Assembly (NCBI RefSeq): GCF_019704555.1
Contig: NZ_AP024745.1
Span: forward strand, 227,001 to 291,000
DNA from: Actinoplanes sp. L3-i22
GTDB lineage: Bacteria; Actinomycetota; Actinomycetes; Mycobacteriales; Micromonosporaceae
Reading direction: 5' to 3'
Length of the DNA stretch: 64,000 nt
Shown: positions 55,436 through 64,000 of the stretch, in pieces
Numbering within the stretch: the stretch's first letter is position 1
Layout of the letters: each line of letters starts with the position of its first letter
Notes under the pieces: model-generated
What the model was told of the DNA's origin: nothing
The model's database searches: none
The model's input: only the letters and a program-made list of their open reading frames with translations
Position numbers and translations under genes: made by a program

Positions 55436-56350
55436 TCAGGCGGGCGTCTTCAACCAGCGGATGATCTCGCCGGTGACGAAGTCCGGCGCCTCCTGGTGGA
55501 TGAAGTGCCCGGCGCCGGGCAACAGCCGCCACTCGTACGGCGCGGTCACATACCGCCCCGACCCCTGCGCCGTGCGAGGCAGGATCGCGGTGTCCAGCGA
55601 CCCGTGCAGTTGCAGTGTCGGCATGCCGAGCGGCTGCTGCATCAGCTTCACGAACCGGTACCCCTGGAGCCGCAGCGCGCTGCGCGCCACCCACCGGTAC
55701 GCCTCCAGGGCGCAGAACGACGCCTGCGGGATCTGCATCGCCTGCCGGCACCGGTACGAGTAGTCGGCGAACTCCGGGGTGGCCGCCCACGCCGGGCTGC
55801 TCCAATGCGCCATGAGCTCGCCGACGAGCGCCGCGTCGTCCCGGGTCAGCACATGTTCGTACCGTGGGGCCTGGAATTTGAGAATGGTCGCGGAAGCCGC
55901 GAATTGCCCGCGAGGGTCGGCGAAGAGCGCGGCCCGCAACCGCAGCGGGTGGGCCGCGCCGAGCACCACCAGGCGATTGACCATTTTGGGATGGAACGCT
56001 GCGGCGGCCCAGCCGATCATGCCGCCGGCCCCGGCACCGACGATCGTCGCGGAACGCTCACCGAGGGCACGGATCAGGCCGGTCACGTCGGCGGCCATGG
56101 TGTACCCGTCGTACCCTCGCGGGGGTTTGTCGCTCAGGCCGTAACCGCGCAGGTCGATGGCGGCGGCGCGGAAGCCCGCGTCGGCGACCTGGGTCATCAC
56201 GTCGTGCCAGGCCCACCAGAATTCCGGGAAGCCGTGCAGGAACAGAACGAGTGGCCCGGTGCCCATCTCCACGACGTGGAACCGGCTGCCGTTGGCGCCG
56301 ACGAAGCGGTGCGACCACGGCCCTTCCTCCATCAGCACCGACTCGTCCAT
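55436..56350 (-). CDS. Alpha/beta hydrolase, epoxide-hydrolase-like, nucleophile missing
   Basis: A 304-aa alpha/beta hydrolase fold. The oxyanion-hole motif HGFPEFWWAWHDVM and RGYGLSDKP are those of epoxide hydrolases. At the nucleophile elbow, where family members have G-x-D/S-x-G, this reads VGAGAGGMIGWAA, so the nucleophile position is Gly. The acid (GSLDTAIL) and His (GAGHFIHQEAP) of the triad look intact. It could be a non-catalytic binder, or use another residue. Transcribed on its own, convergent to the SseB operon. Confidence 0.78.
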   Translation of the reverse strand: MDESVLMEEGPWSHRFVGANGSRFHVVEMGTGPLVLFLHGFPEFWWAWHDVMTQVADAGFRAAAIDLRGYGLSDKPPRGYDGYTMAADVTGLIRALGERSATIVGAGAGGMIGWAAAAFHPKMVNRLVVLGAAHPLRLRAALFADPRGQFAASATILKFQAPRYEHVLTRDDAALVGELMAHWSSPAWAATPEFADYSYRCRQAMQIPQASFCALEAYRWVARSALRLQGYRFVKLMQQPLGMPTLQLHGSLDTAILPRTAQGSGRYVTAPYEWRLLPGAGHFIHQEAPDFVTGEIIRWLKTPA

Positions 56351-56410
56351 GTGGAAAGCCTATGCTCCGCTGTCACGGCCGAGACGCGGCACTCGGGAAC
56401 CGGCGCAGGA

Positions 56411-56890
56411 TCATCCGATCGGAGCGGCTTCGGTCATTGCCATCAGGCTGCCCGGCCCGCAGTAGATCTTCAGCAGCGTGGTCTCCAGCTTGACCTTGAC
56501 CCGGTCGCGTTCCTTCAGCGTGATGCCGTCGGGGTTGTAGAGCGCGTAGCGGGTGCCCTCGTCGGAGATGAGGCCGTAGCAGGGGCCGGTGCCGCCGCGG
56601 GTGACCATGCCGACCACCCAGCCGGTCTCCGGGAGGTTGTCGGTCGGCTCCTTGGGCGGTTTGTCGGTCAGCGTGATCGTCGGCAGGGGAGCCAAAGATG
56701 GAGCCAAAGAGGGAGTCGACGAGGGCGCCGACGAGGGCGCCGACGAGGGTGCCGACGACGGCGGCAACGAGGCGACCGGCGAACTGGACGGCGCCGAGGC
56801 CGACGACGTGTCCGGGGAGGCTCCACAACCGGCGGCCAGAGCCCCGGCCGCCACGGCCAGGCCGATCCGGAACGTGTGCTGACTGCGCAT
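56411..56890 (-). CDS. Secreted lipoprotein of unknown function
   Basis: A 159-aa lipoprotein: signal peptide with lipobox LAAGC (Cys near residue 22), then a Ser/Pro/Ala low-complexity linker of about 45 residues (PSSAPSSAPSSAPSSTPSLA), and a compact domain of about 90 residues with two Cys (GPCYGLISDEG, LKIYCGPGS). ATG 56890 follows AGGAAGGATGATCTG, a strong ribosome site. The domain is not recognised. Linker DNA contains a GACGAGGGCGCC repeat. Confidence 0.72.
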   Translation of the reverse strand: MRSQHTFRIGLAVAAGALAAGCGASPDTSSASAPSSSPVASLPPSSAPSSAPSSAPSSTPSLAPSLAPLPTITLTDKPPKEPTDNLPETGWVVGMVTRGGTGPCYGLISDEGTRYALYNPDGITLKERDRVKVKLETTLLKIYCGPGSLMAMTEAAPIG

Positions 56891-57016
56891 CAGATCATCC
56901 TTCCTGCACAAAGCATCACCGGTAGGACGAATCGCGGGGCGTTCCGGTTCCCCGCGCACCCCCCGAAAAGGGCAGCGCCCGGGGAGTAGGGTCCCCGGGC
57001 GCTGCTGGTGGGTGGA

Positions 57017-59425
57017 TCAGTAGGTCGCCACCGTCATCGAGGTGCCGAGCTGGCCCAGCACCGCGATCTTGACGCCGACGGCCGGGAGCTTGACGCCCTG
57101 GTTCGGCAGCTCGTCGTAGTAGTACTTGTCCTTGTCGTTGAAGACCGGGTTGCCCCAGAGCGGCTTGACCACGGAGGTCGCGCCGTTCAGGTGCAGGGTC
57201 ATGCCGTCCGTCGGGAGCAGCCCGAACGGAGCGTCGTAGACCTGGACCCGGGACCGCCACGGAACGCCGGTCGGGTTGTTGAACGGCTTCGGGTGCGCGT
57301 CGATGACCAGGTTGAGGCCCGACCCCGGGTGCACGTTCGTGTTGTTGTCCGCCTGCGAGGTGTCCCAGTACGAGATCAGCAGACCGGTCTGGTAGTTGTA
57401 GTGCTCCACCCAGTCCGGCTTGTCGGCCGCCCACCCGAAGTTGTACGGGCCGGTCTCCAGGTACTTGTCGTACGAGGTGTAGCTCCGGTAGCCCGCGATG
57501 TAGTAGTTCGGGAAGTCGCTCGTGCTGGTCGAGCCGACCACGGTGAAACCGGCCGCGGTCCAGGTCGGGGTCGCCTCGGCACCGTCCGTGGAGACGGTCG
57601 CGCCGTCCGCGGTGACCGTCAGGTCGTCGCCGAAGAAGCCGCCCTCGGAGACGCCACCGTCGGTCACGTAGTGCAGGCGGAACTGGATGCTCTTGCCCGC
57701 GTACGCGTCCAGCGGCACCTCGATCGGCTTCCAGGCGTTGGCCGAGGAGCCGGTGATCGCCGGTGCGCCGCTGCCGTCCTTCTGGAAGGGGTCGCCGCCG
57801 ACCGTACCGTCGAGCTTGGTCCAGTTGGCGCCGCCGTCGGTGGAGGCCTCGGCGTACAGGTAGTCGTAGTCCTCCTCGATCGCGTACCGGCCGGCGAGCG
57901 AGACGCTCGCGGTGGTCTTCCCGGTCAGGTCGATCGGCTTGGACAGCGACACGTTCAGGTCGTCCGCGTTGCCGGAGAAGTACTGCTTGGTCCCGGCGTA
58001 CGGCGCACCCAGATCGGTGGTGACCTTCTTGTCCGGAAGGTTGACGACCAGGGCCTGCTTCTTGTCGGTGTTGTACTCCTGCGGGCCGAGCTTGACGATC
58101 TTCTTCTGGCCCGCCTTCACCGGCTCGTAGTTGAGCCAGCCGAGCTGCAGCTTGTTCCACGCGCCCAGGTCACCCGGGTGCGTGCCGATCGCCTGGTCGT
58201 TCTTGGCGCCGAGCCGGCTCTGCGCCATCAGCGTCCAGTACTCGTTGCTGTTGTCGCCGCCGCCACTGGTGTCGTAGTCGTCCGGGAGGCCCAGGTCGTG
58301 GGTGTACTCGTGGACGAAGACGCTCAGGCCGCCGTTCTCCGGCTGGATCGTGTAGTCGCCGACCCAGAGGCCGGTGTCACCGACCTGGGCGCCGCCGAGC
58401 AGGTTGCCGGCCGGGCCGGTGACTCCCTGGTCGGAGGAGTACGCGTACCAGCGGTGGCTCCAGACGGCGTCCTCACCCTGCTGCGGGTCACCGTCGGCCT
58501 GGTCGCCGCCGGCGTGGACGATCTGGAAGTGGTCCAGGTACCCGTCGGGCTCGTTGAAGTTGCCGTCGCCGTCGAAGTCGTAGCGGTCGTACTGGTCGTA
58601 CGTCGCCAGGTCCGCCTTGACCTCGGCCGGCGTCTTGCCCGCCGCGATCTGGTCGGCGTACCACTGGGTCACCGCGTCCTTGACCAGCGCCCACACGTTC
58701 GTGCAGTTGCTGGCGGCGCACACGGCCGGGTCGTCGCCGTTGGCGTCGGTCGGGTTGTCGTTGGACCGGCCGTACCGGGCCTCGTTGTACTTGACCTTGA
58801 CCCAGTCACTGACCTCGCCGTCGACGCTGTACCGGCCGGACGACTGGGTCTCGAAGTAGGTCTTGACCGACTCGGTGTTCTTACCGGTGCCGAAGTACAG
58901 GTTCCGGTAGTAGTCGGCGGAGTAGTTCTGCTGCCAGACCGTCGAGTTGTCGGTCTTGCGGTCGGGCTGGGGGATGGCGTTGTGCAGCGGGCCCTCGAAC
59001 GTCGAGGGGCCGGCGTACGCCGTCGTCGTGTCCTTGTCCGGATACGACGGGTGACGCTCGTTGCCGAACTCCGTGAGGATCACGAAGATCTTGTCGGTCT
59101 TCTGCCGGGCCAGCTCGACGTACTGGTTCTTGCCGGGATGACCGAAGCCGCCGTTGCCATAGGTCTTGCCCAGATTGACGACCTGGCTACCGTTCCGGGT
59201 CTCCACCTTGGACTTGCCGCTGACGATCTGGGAGACGGCTTCTTCGCGCAGCGCGCGACGCTTCTCCTCAAGCGGATTTGGCAGATCATCGACCGGGACG
59301 CTGTCCCCGGTCTGTGCCACCGGAGCCGGATCCGCCGGCGGAGCCGCGAAGGCCATCGTCGGAGCCATCGCTCCGACGGTGGTCACCATCGCGGCGCCGA
59401 GCAGTCCCACGACCACCTTGCGCAC
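57017..59425 (-). CDS. Secreted M6-family metalloprotease (immune inhibitor A-like)
   Basis: An 802-aa secreted protease. A signal peptide (RKVVVGLLGAAMVTTVGAMA, ending near AFA) and an acidic propeptide-like region precede the catalytic domain. The zinc motif is HEYTHDLG with His at 372 and 376, and the following GLPDDYD supplies a third ligand typical of gluzincin-like M6 enzymes. The C-terminal half has a beta-sandwich/MAM-like region (residues about 490-690; KPIDLTGKTTASVSLAGRYA). GTG 59425 was chosen with GGAGG eight bases before. In bacilli, M6 proteases degrade host immune peptides; a saprophyte more likely uses it for protein scavenging. Standalone gene. Confidence 0.88.
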   Translation of the reverse strand: MRKVVVGLLGAAMVTTVGAMAPTMAFAAPPADPAPVAQTGDSVPVDDLPNPLEEKRRALREEAVSQIVSGKSKVETRNGSQVVNLGKTYGNGGFGHPGKNQYVELARQKTDKIFVILTEFGNERHPSYPDKDTTTAYAGPSTFEGPLHNAIPQPDRKTDNSTVWQQNYSADYYRNLYFGTGKNTESVKTYFETQSSGRYSVDGEVSDWVKVKYNEARYGRSNDNPTDANGDDPAVCAASNCTNVWALVKDAVTQWYADQIAAGKTPAEVKADLATYDQYDRYDFDGDGNFNEPDGYLDHFQIVHAGGDQADGDPQQGEDAVWSHRWYAYSSDQGVTGPAGNLLGGAQVGDTGLWVGDYTIQPENGGLSVFVHEYTHDLGLPDDYDTSGGGDNSNEYWTLMAQSRLGAKNDQAIGTHPGDLGAWNKLQLGWLNYEPVKAGQKKIVKLGPQEYNTDKKQALVVNLPDKKVTTDLGAPYAGTKQYFSGNADDLNVSLSKPIDLTGKTTASVSLAGRYAIEEDYDYLYAEASTDGGANWTKLDGTVGGDPFQKDGSGAPAITGSSANAWKPIEVPLDAYAGKSIQFRLHYVTDGGVSEGGFFGDDLTVTADGATVSTDGAEATPTWTAAGFTVVGSTSTSDFPNYYIAGYRSYTSYDKYLETGPYNFGWAADKPDWVEHYNYQTGLLISYWDTSQADNNTNVHPGSGLNLVIDAHPKPFNNPTGVPWRSRVQVYDAPFGLLPTDGMTLHLNGATSVVKPLWGNPVFNDKDKYYYDELPNQGVKLPAVGVKIAVLGQLGTSMTVATY

Positions 59426-59611
59426 TACGTTTACCTCCGCTTTTGCGGCCGGGCGCGGTGTGCCGCACCCGGCGTCAAACGGCCCCGGGGTTCGGGGACT
59501 AGAGGTGAACGTATGCAAACAGACTGATGTTCGGGGATCGCACAGGAGATTGATGACCAACGGTTATCTGATATGACCTTGGCATACTATGACAGTAGGC
59601 ATAAAGGACAA

Positions 59612-59643
59612 AAAGGCTGGTGGCAAAAATGCCACCAGCCTTT
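59612..59643 (-). terminator. Rho-independent terminator of acs
   Basis: AAAGGCTGGTGGCA (59612-59625) pairs exactly with TGCCACCAGCCTTT (59630-59643), loop of four. On the minus strand a run of T follows (TTTTTGTCC), and it lies 12 bp after the acs stop. It may also function on the other strand. Confidence 0.9.
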
Positions 59644-59654
59644 ATAGATGCTTG

Positions 59655-61640
<1,986 letters not shown>

Positions 61641-61821
61641 GAGGGCGGCTCCTCTGCCGTGACCGGGATCTCTTTGTTGCACACTAGTTCCGTCGGCGCC
61701 GCCCAGCGAAAGGGGTGCGCGCCGAATGACGCATAGGTGCTCGGTACTGCGCGAATCTTGCCAGTTCCACTCGTGTTTGTGCACCCCGTGTTTCCGCCGC
61801 TTTACCGGTTACCTTGTTCGG

Positions 61822-62553
61822 GTGGATCCACTAGCTCCCCTGCTCGACCTCGCTGACGTCGCTCCGGCCCTGGCCGCGGCCCGGGACAGCGTCGACACCG
61901 CCATGCGGCACCGCGCCCTGCGCCGGCACGGCGGCCAGGTCGCCGCCGAGGCCAGCCTGCGCGCCGCCGTCGCCAGCGCCGCCCTCGAGGGCAACGTTCA
62001 CGAGCTCGACGACGTTCGCGCGGGCACGATCACCGACCCGGTCCTGCAGGGTGCCCTGCGGGTCGCCGAGGGGCTCGGCGGCCTGGTCGACCTCTGGCCT
62101 CGCGCCCCCCGCCAGGTCCTGGCCAAGCTGCACGTGCTGGCCGCCCGTGGCGTCGTGCACACCGATCACCTCGGCCGGCTCACCGGCGGCGCCGAGCGGA
62201 TCGACGCGCTCGCCGCCCTGGTCGCCGGCAACGAGGAGACCCCGCCGCTGCTGCTCGCCGCGATCGTGCACGCCGAGCTGATCACGCTGCGGCCGTTCGA
62301 GGGGCCGGCCGGCGTGGTCGCCCGGGCCGCCGCCCGCCTCACCCTGATCGGCCGCGGGTTCGACCCGCGCGGGCTGGTCATGGTCGAGGTCGGCCACCTG
62401 TCCCGGGAGCCGGAATACGTCGGCTCGGCCGGCGCCTACGCCACCGGCACCCCCGACGGCCTGCGGTCCTGGCTGCGGCACTACGCGGCGGCGGTCACCG
62501 CCGGCGCCGAGGAGATCGCCACAATTGGTGACGCGGTGTTGGCAACCGTCTGA
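61822..62553 (+). CDS. Fic-domain-like protein with degenerate catalytic motif
   Basis: A 243-aa helical protein resembling Fic/DOC-like proteins that lie beside acs in actinomycetes. Where Fic enzymes carry HPFxxGNGRxxR, this has LRPFEGPAGVVARAA, so the catalytic His is Arg and the GNGR core is absent. Other Fic-like features are the N-terminal MRHRALRRHGG and ASAALEGNVHELDD (helix preceding the inhibitory SxxxEG motif, here SAALEG). AMPylation activity is thus unlikely. GTG 61822 lies just after TTACCTTGTTC and may be leaderless. Its role, perhaps regulating Acs, is only guessed from position. Confidence 0.6.
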   Translation: MDPLAPLLDLADVAPALAAARDSVDTAMRHRALRRHGGQVAAEASLRAAVASAALEGNVHELDDVRAGTITDPVLQGALRVAEGLGGLVDLWPRAPRQVLAKLHVLAARGVVHTDHLGRLTGGAERIDALAALVAGNEETPPLLLAAIVHAELITLRPFEGPAGVVARAAARLTLIGRGFDPRGLVMVEVGHLSREPEYVGSAGAYATGTPDGLRSWLRHYAAAVTAGAEEIATIGDAVLATV

Positions 62554-62586
62554 CCCGAGATCATCCGGCCGTCGCATAATTTTTGG

Positions 62587-63066
62587 GTGGCTGACAACTG
62601 GGTGCGCCTGTATGAGCCCGGATCCGGACGCTGGCTGGTCATCGCCTGGGAAGCGTGCGCGCTCGCCCTGCTGAGTTGGGCGACGGTCCGGCAGTTCGAC
62701 CTGATGGGGCACGGTGTGCGCGTCGTCGCGTGCCTGCTCGCCGCGGTCTGGGTGGTCGGCGCGTGGCGGATCCTGCAGCTCGGCGTCTACGTCAGCCCGG
62801 ACGGCGTGCTCATCCGCGGCCTGCTGCGCTCCCGGGCGATGCGCTGGCGGGAGATCACCGGTGTGCGGTTGCACCGCGCCACACACCGGCTCGGCCCGTT
62901 CGAGATCCCGGCCGGCAACACCGTGCTGCTGGACCGGCAGAACGGCGAGACGGTCAACACCGAGTTGTGGGAGCAGGGCGTCGACTTCCACTCCCGACCC
63001 AAGGTCTTCCGCGCGGTCTACCAGGAGATTCGCAACCGCCACCGCCGGGCCGCCACGGGAAATTGA
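62587..63066 (+). CDS. PH-domain-like (YdbS/bPH2-type) membrane protein
   Basis: A 159-aa protein with two N-terminal helices (WLVIAWEACALALLSWATV, VRVVACLLAAVWVVGAWRIL) and a bacterial PH-like domain: GVYVSPDGVLIRGLLRSRAM, RWREITGVRLHRATHRLGPF, NTVLLDRQNGETVNTELWEQ. The promoter -10 CATAAT (62574-62579) is only seven bases from GTG 62587, so the mRNA is probably leaderless. Short actinobacterial proteins with this layout are common and uncharacterised. Confidence 0.75.
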   Translation: MADNWVRLYEPGSGRWLVIAWEACALALLSWATVRQFDLMGHGVRVVACLLAAVWVVGAWRILQLGVYVSPDGVLIRGLLRSRAMRWREITGVRLHRATHRLGPFEIPAGNTVLLDRQNGETVNTELWEQGVDFHSRPKVFRAVYQEIRNRHRRAATGN

Positions 63067-63084
63067 GAGCGCGGGAAAATTAAG

Positions 63085-63113
63085 AGCCGGCGTCCCTCGC
63101 GGGGGCGCCGGCT
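63085..63113 (+). terminator. 12-bp hairpin after the PH-domain gene
   Basis: AGCCGGCGTCCC (63085-63096) pairs, with one T-G and otherwise Watson-Crick pairs, with GGGGCGCCGGCT (63102-63113), loop TCGCG. It lies 18 bp after the PH-domain gene stop. No T tract, so it is a GC-type actinobacterial terminator at best. Confidence 0.65.
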
Positions 63114-63477
63114 TCGCGCGTCCGGACCGGGTTATCAAGCGTGCACCTGGGTCGCTGTCGACAGTCCTGGAGCCTGGTGGCGATGATCCCCGTGAAGGCG
63201 GAAGCACCACCTGCGGCTGAGGTCCCGTCGCAACGTGCCTGCCGTGGCTGATCGCGCGTGGGTTCCCGGTGGCCGTGCACGGGGCTCGAACTTCCGGTCA
63301 ACCCGGATCCTCGTTGCCTCCGCGTCTCCTTTTCTACGCCGCTCCCGGCATGATCGCCAGCTTTCAGCGGGGCAAACCTGGCGTACCGCAATTACTCAGA
63401 CCAATGCCATCTGCCCTGGTCATTGCGTTCCGGCCGTTGCATCGCGCCGTAGCACCAGGGCAAATGCAAGATCTTTA

Positions 63478-63598
63478 TTGCCTCGGCTGCGGCCAATAAC
63501 TGATCGTCGCTCCCGCGGGGACCCTTCCGGGCTTCGCAGGGCGCTGGCGCGCCCAGAACGCAAAGCCCTCCAGGGCGACGTCCGAGGGTGGTTGCGGT
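63478..63598 (+). repeat. 120-bp dispersed structured element, copy C
   Basis: Nearly identical to copy A through most of its length (for example CCTCGGCTGCGGCCAATAAC, GATCGTCGCTCCCGCGGGGA). The inner hairpin is re-formed: GGGCGC (63539-63544), loop TGGC, GCGCCC (63549-63554). The outer stem GGGCTTCGC (63529-63537) with GCAAAGCCC (63560-63568) has one mismatch. CAAGATCTTTA precedes it. It lies 412 bp after the last plus-strand gene. Confidence 0.9.
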
Positions 63599-63700
63599 TT
63601 CAAAGGACCCGAAACCCCGGTGACCGGCCCACCCCCACTCCGGTGATCAACTCGCCGTGATGGTCGTCGAGGCTTACCCCAAGATCCGACCCCGCGGGAG

Positions 63701-63726
63701 TTGTCCACACCGATGGTCTGTCCACA
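63701..63726. promoter_or_regulatory. DnaA-box-like pair
   Basis: TTGTCCACA (63701-63709) is a standard GC-rich-actinobacterial DnaA box; CTGTCCACA (63718-63726) has two mismatches to TTATCCACA. Same 17-bp spacing and orientation as the pair at 49972-49997. Confidence 0.4.
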
Positions 63727-63835
63727 GGCCACCCGCACGATCTTGGCGAATCGAGCCACAATTACGGCAGAGGCGGTGGCCCCCCTTGGGAAGGGCGGGT
63801 CCTGCTCTTGGGGCGTTTTATGGCGTACCCGAGCA

Positions 63836-63864
63836 GGGGTTGATCTTCGGTGGGGTTGATCTTC
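63836..63864. repeat. 16-bp tandem duplication at a gene end
   Basis: GGGGTTGATCTTC occurs at 63836-63848 and 63852-63864. The second copy includes part of the TGA (63863-63865) of the minus-strand gene that runs off the right edge. It shares TTGATCTT with the motif at 3061 and 40917. Confidence 0.7.
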
Positions 63865-64000
63865 AGGCGATGGCGGCGCGGGCTCGGCGGTGGCGGCCGT
63901 AGAGGGCGAAGCCGATGGCGACGCCGACGCCGACGCCCAGGGCGGCGGCGGTGATCGGGACGGCCGGGCGGTCGCGGAGGCGTTTGCCGAGGGCGATCGG
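63863..64000 (-). CDS. 3' end of a membrane protein gene (partial)
   Basis: On the minus strand a frame is open from the window edge to TGA 63865-63863, giving 45 codons that end KRLRDRPAVPITAAALGVGVG, split here, followed by VAIGFALYGRHRRARAAIA. It looks like a C-terminal hydrophobic helix (AALGVGVGVAIGFALYG) with a basic tail, a common arrangement for small integral-membrane proteins. The rest is outside the window, so function cannot be named. Confidence 0.6.
   Translation of the reverse strand, partial: PIALGKRLRDRPAVPITAAALGVGVGVAIGFALYGRHRRARAAIA

Larger units (their letters stand above)
63067..63862. other. Intergenic region with dispersed element copy C
   Basis: These 796 bp, between convergent gene ends, contain the hairpin at 63085-63113, an unassigned stretch 63120-63470 with no supportable gene, copy C of the dispersed element (63478-63598), DnaA-box-like sites at 63701-63726 and the 16-bp tandem duplication at 63836-63864. 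Frames that look open here run through the repeat element. Confidence 0.6.

Noticed and set aside
57008..59527. 839-codon plus-strand frame over the M6 protease gene
   Set aside because: Opposite frame of the protease, Val/Arg-rich, without domains; the minus-strand gene has signal peptide and HExxH.
63120..63470. Possible gene in the region before copy C
   Set aside because: No frame has both a ribosome site and a plausible protein; the sequence also includes scattered AT-rich patches.

Overview
The window is high-GC DNA (roughly 70% or more) with many GTG starts, ATGA-type gene overlaps and dense coding. The futalosine menaquinone genes mqnA and mqnC, a full 14-gene NADH dehydrogenase operon, a geranylgeranyl-reductase gene beside it, ESX/type VII genes and F420-type enzymes point to an actinomycete, most likely Micromonosporaceae (Actinoplanes-like). 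The family assignment is an inference from gene content and style.

Layout. 1-3031: tail of an unknown gene, a cobalamin riboswitch and a vitamin B12 ABC importer (btuF-btuC-btuD type). 3071-9276: VOC protein, GNAT acetyltransferase, a leucine-rich-repeat-variant protein with a Cys-rich insert, an F420-type oxidoreductase and a HelD/HelR-like RNA-polymerase helicase. 9277-12771: first copy of a 120-bp dispersed element, an ArsR-type regulator, an MFS exporter with an operator-like inverted repeat over its start, and mqnA. 12772-21285: a minisatellite, aldo-keto reductase, SWIM protein plus SNF2 helicase, VOC/TetR divergent pair and mqnC. 21286-41998: menaquinone and respiration block: menG-like methyltransferase, small unknown protein, candidate Rex operators, geranylgeranyl reductase, nuoA-N, strong terminator, FMN/F420 split-barrel protein and a polyprenyl diphosphate synthase. 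42013-47507: second copy of the dispersed element, MFS/IclR divergent pair, orphan anti-sigma-like protein, several minisatellites, RarD and a small holin-like membrane protein. 47565-55415: type VII secretion fragment: EccE with a Gln/Ser-rich insert, two divergent WXG100 genes, and a giant SseB-family protein with a disordered core of more than 800 residues. 55436-64000: alpha/beta hydrolase lacking the nucleophile, lipoprotein, secreted M6 metalloprotease, acetyl-CoA synthetase, degenerate Fic-like protein, PH-domain-like membrane protein, third copy of the dispersed element, and the 3' end of a membrane protein gene.

How the genes fit together. MqnA and MqnC act early in the futalosine route. 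The polyprenyl synthase can make the quinone tail, the UbiE/MenG protein methylates the ring, and the geranylgeranyl reductase can saturate a tail isoprene. NuoA-N reduces the resulting menaquinone with NADH. A Rex-type operator upstream of the reductase and a weaker one directly upstream of nuoA suggest NADH/NAD+ control.

The least explained signal is the 120-bp element present three times in the same orientation (9464-9584, 42013-42132, 63478-63598). It has a nested hairpin that is preserved in all copies, with one compensatory base-pair change. No defence island, prophage, insertion sequence, rRNA, tRNA or CRISPR array was seen.
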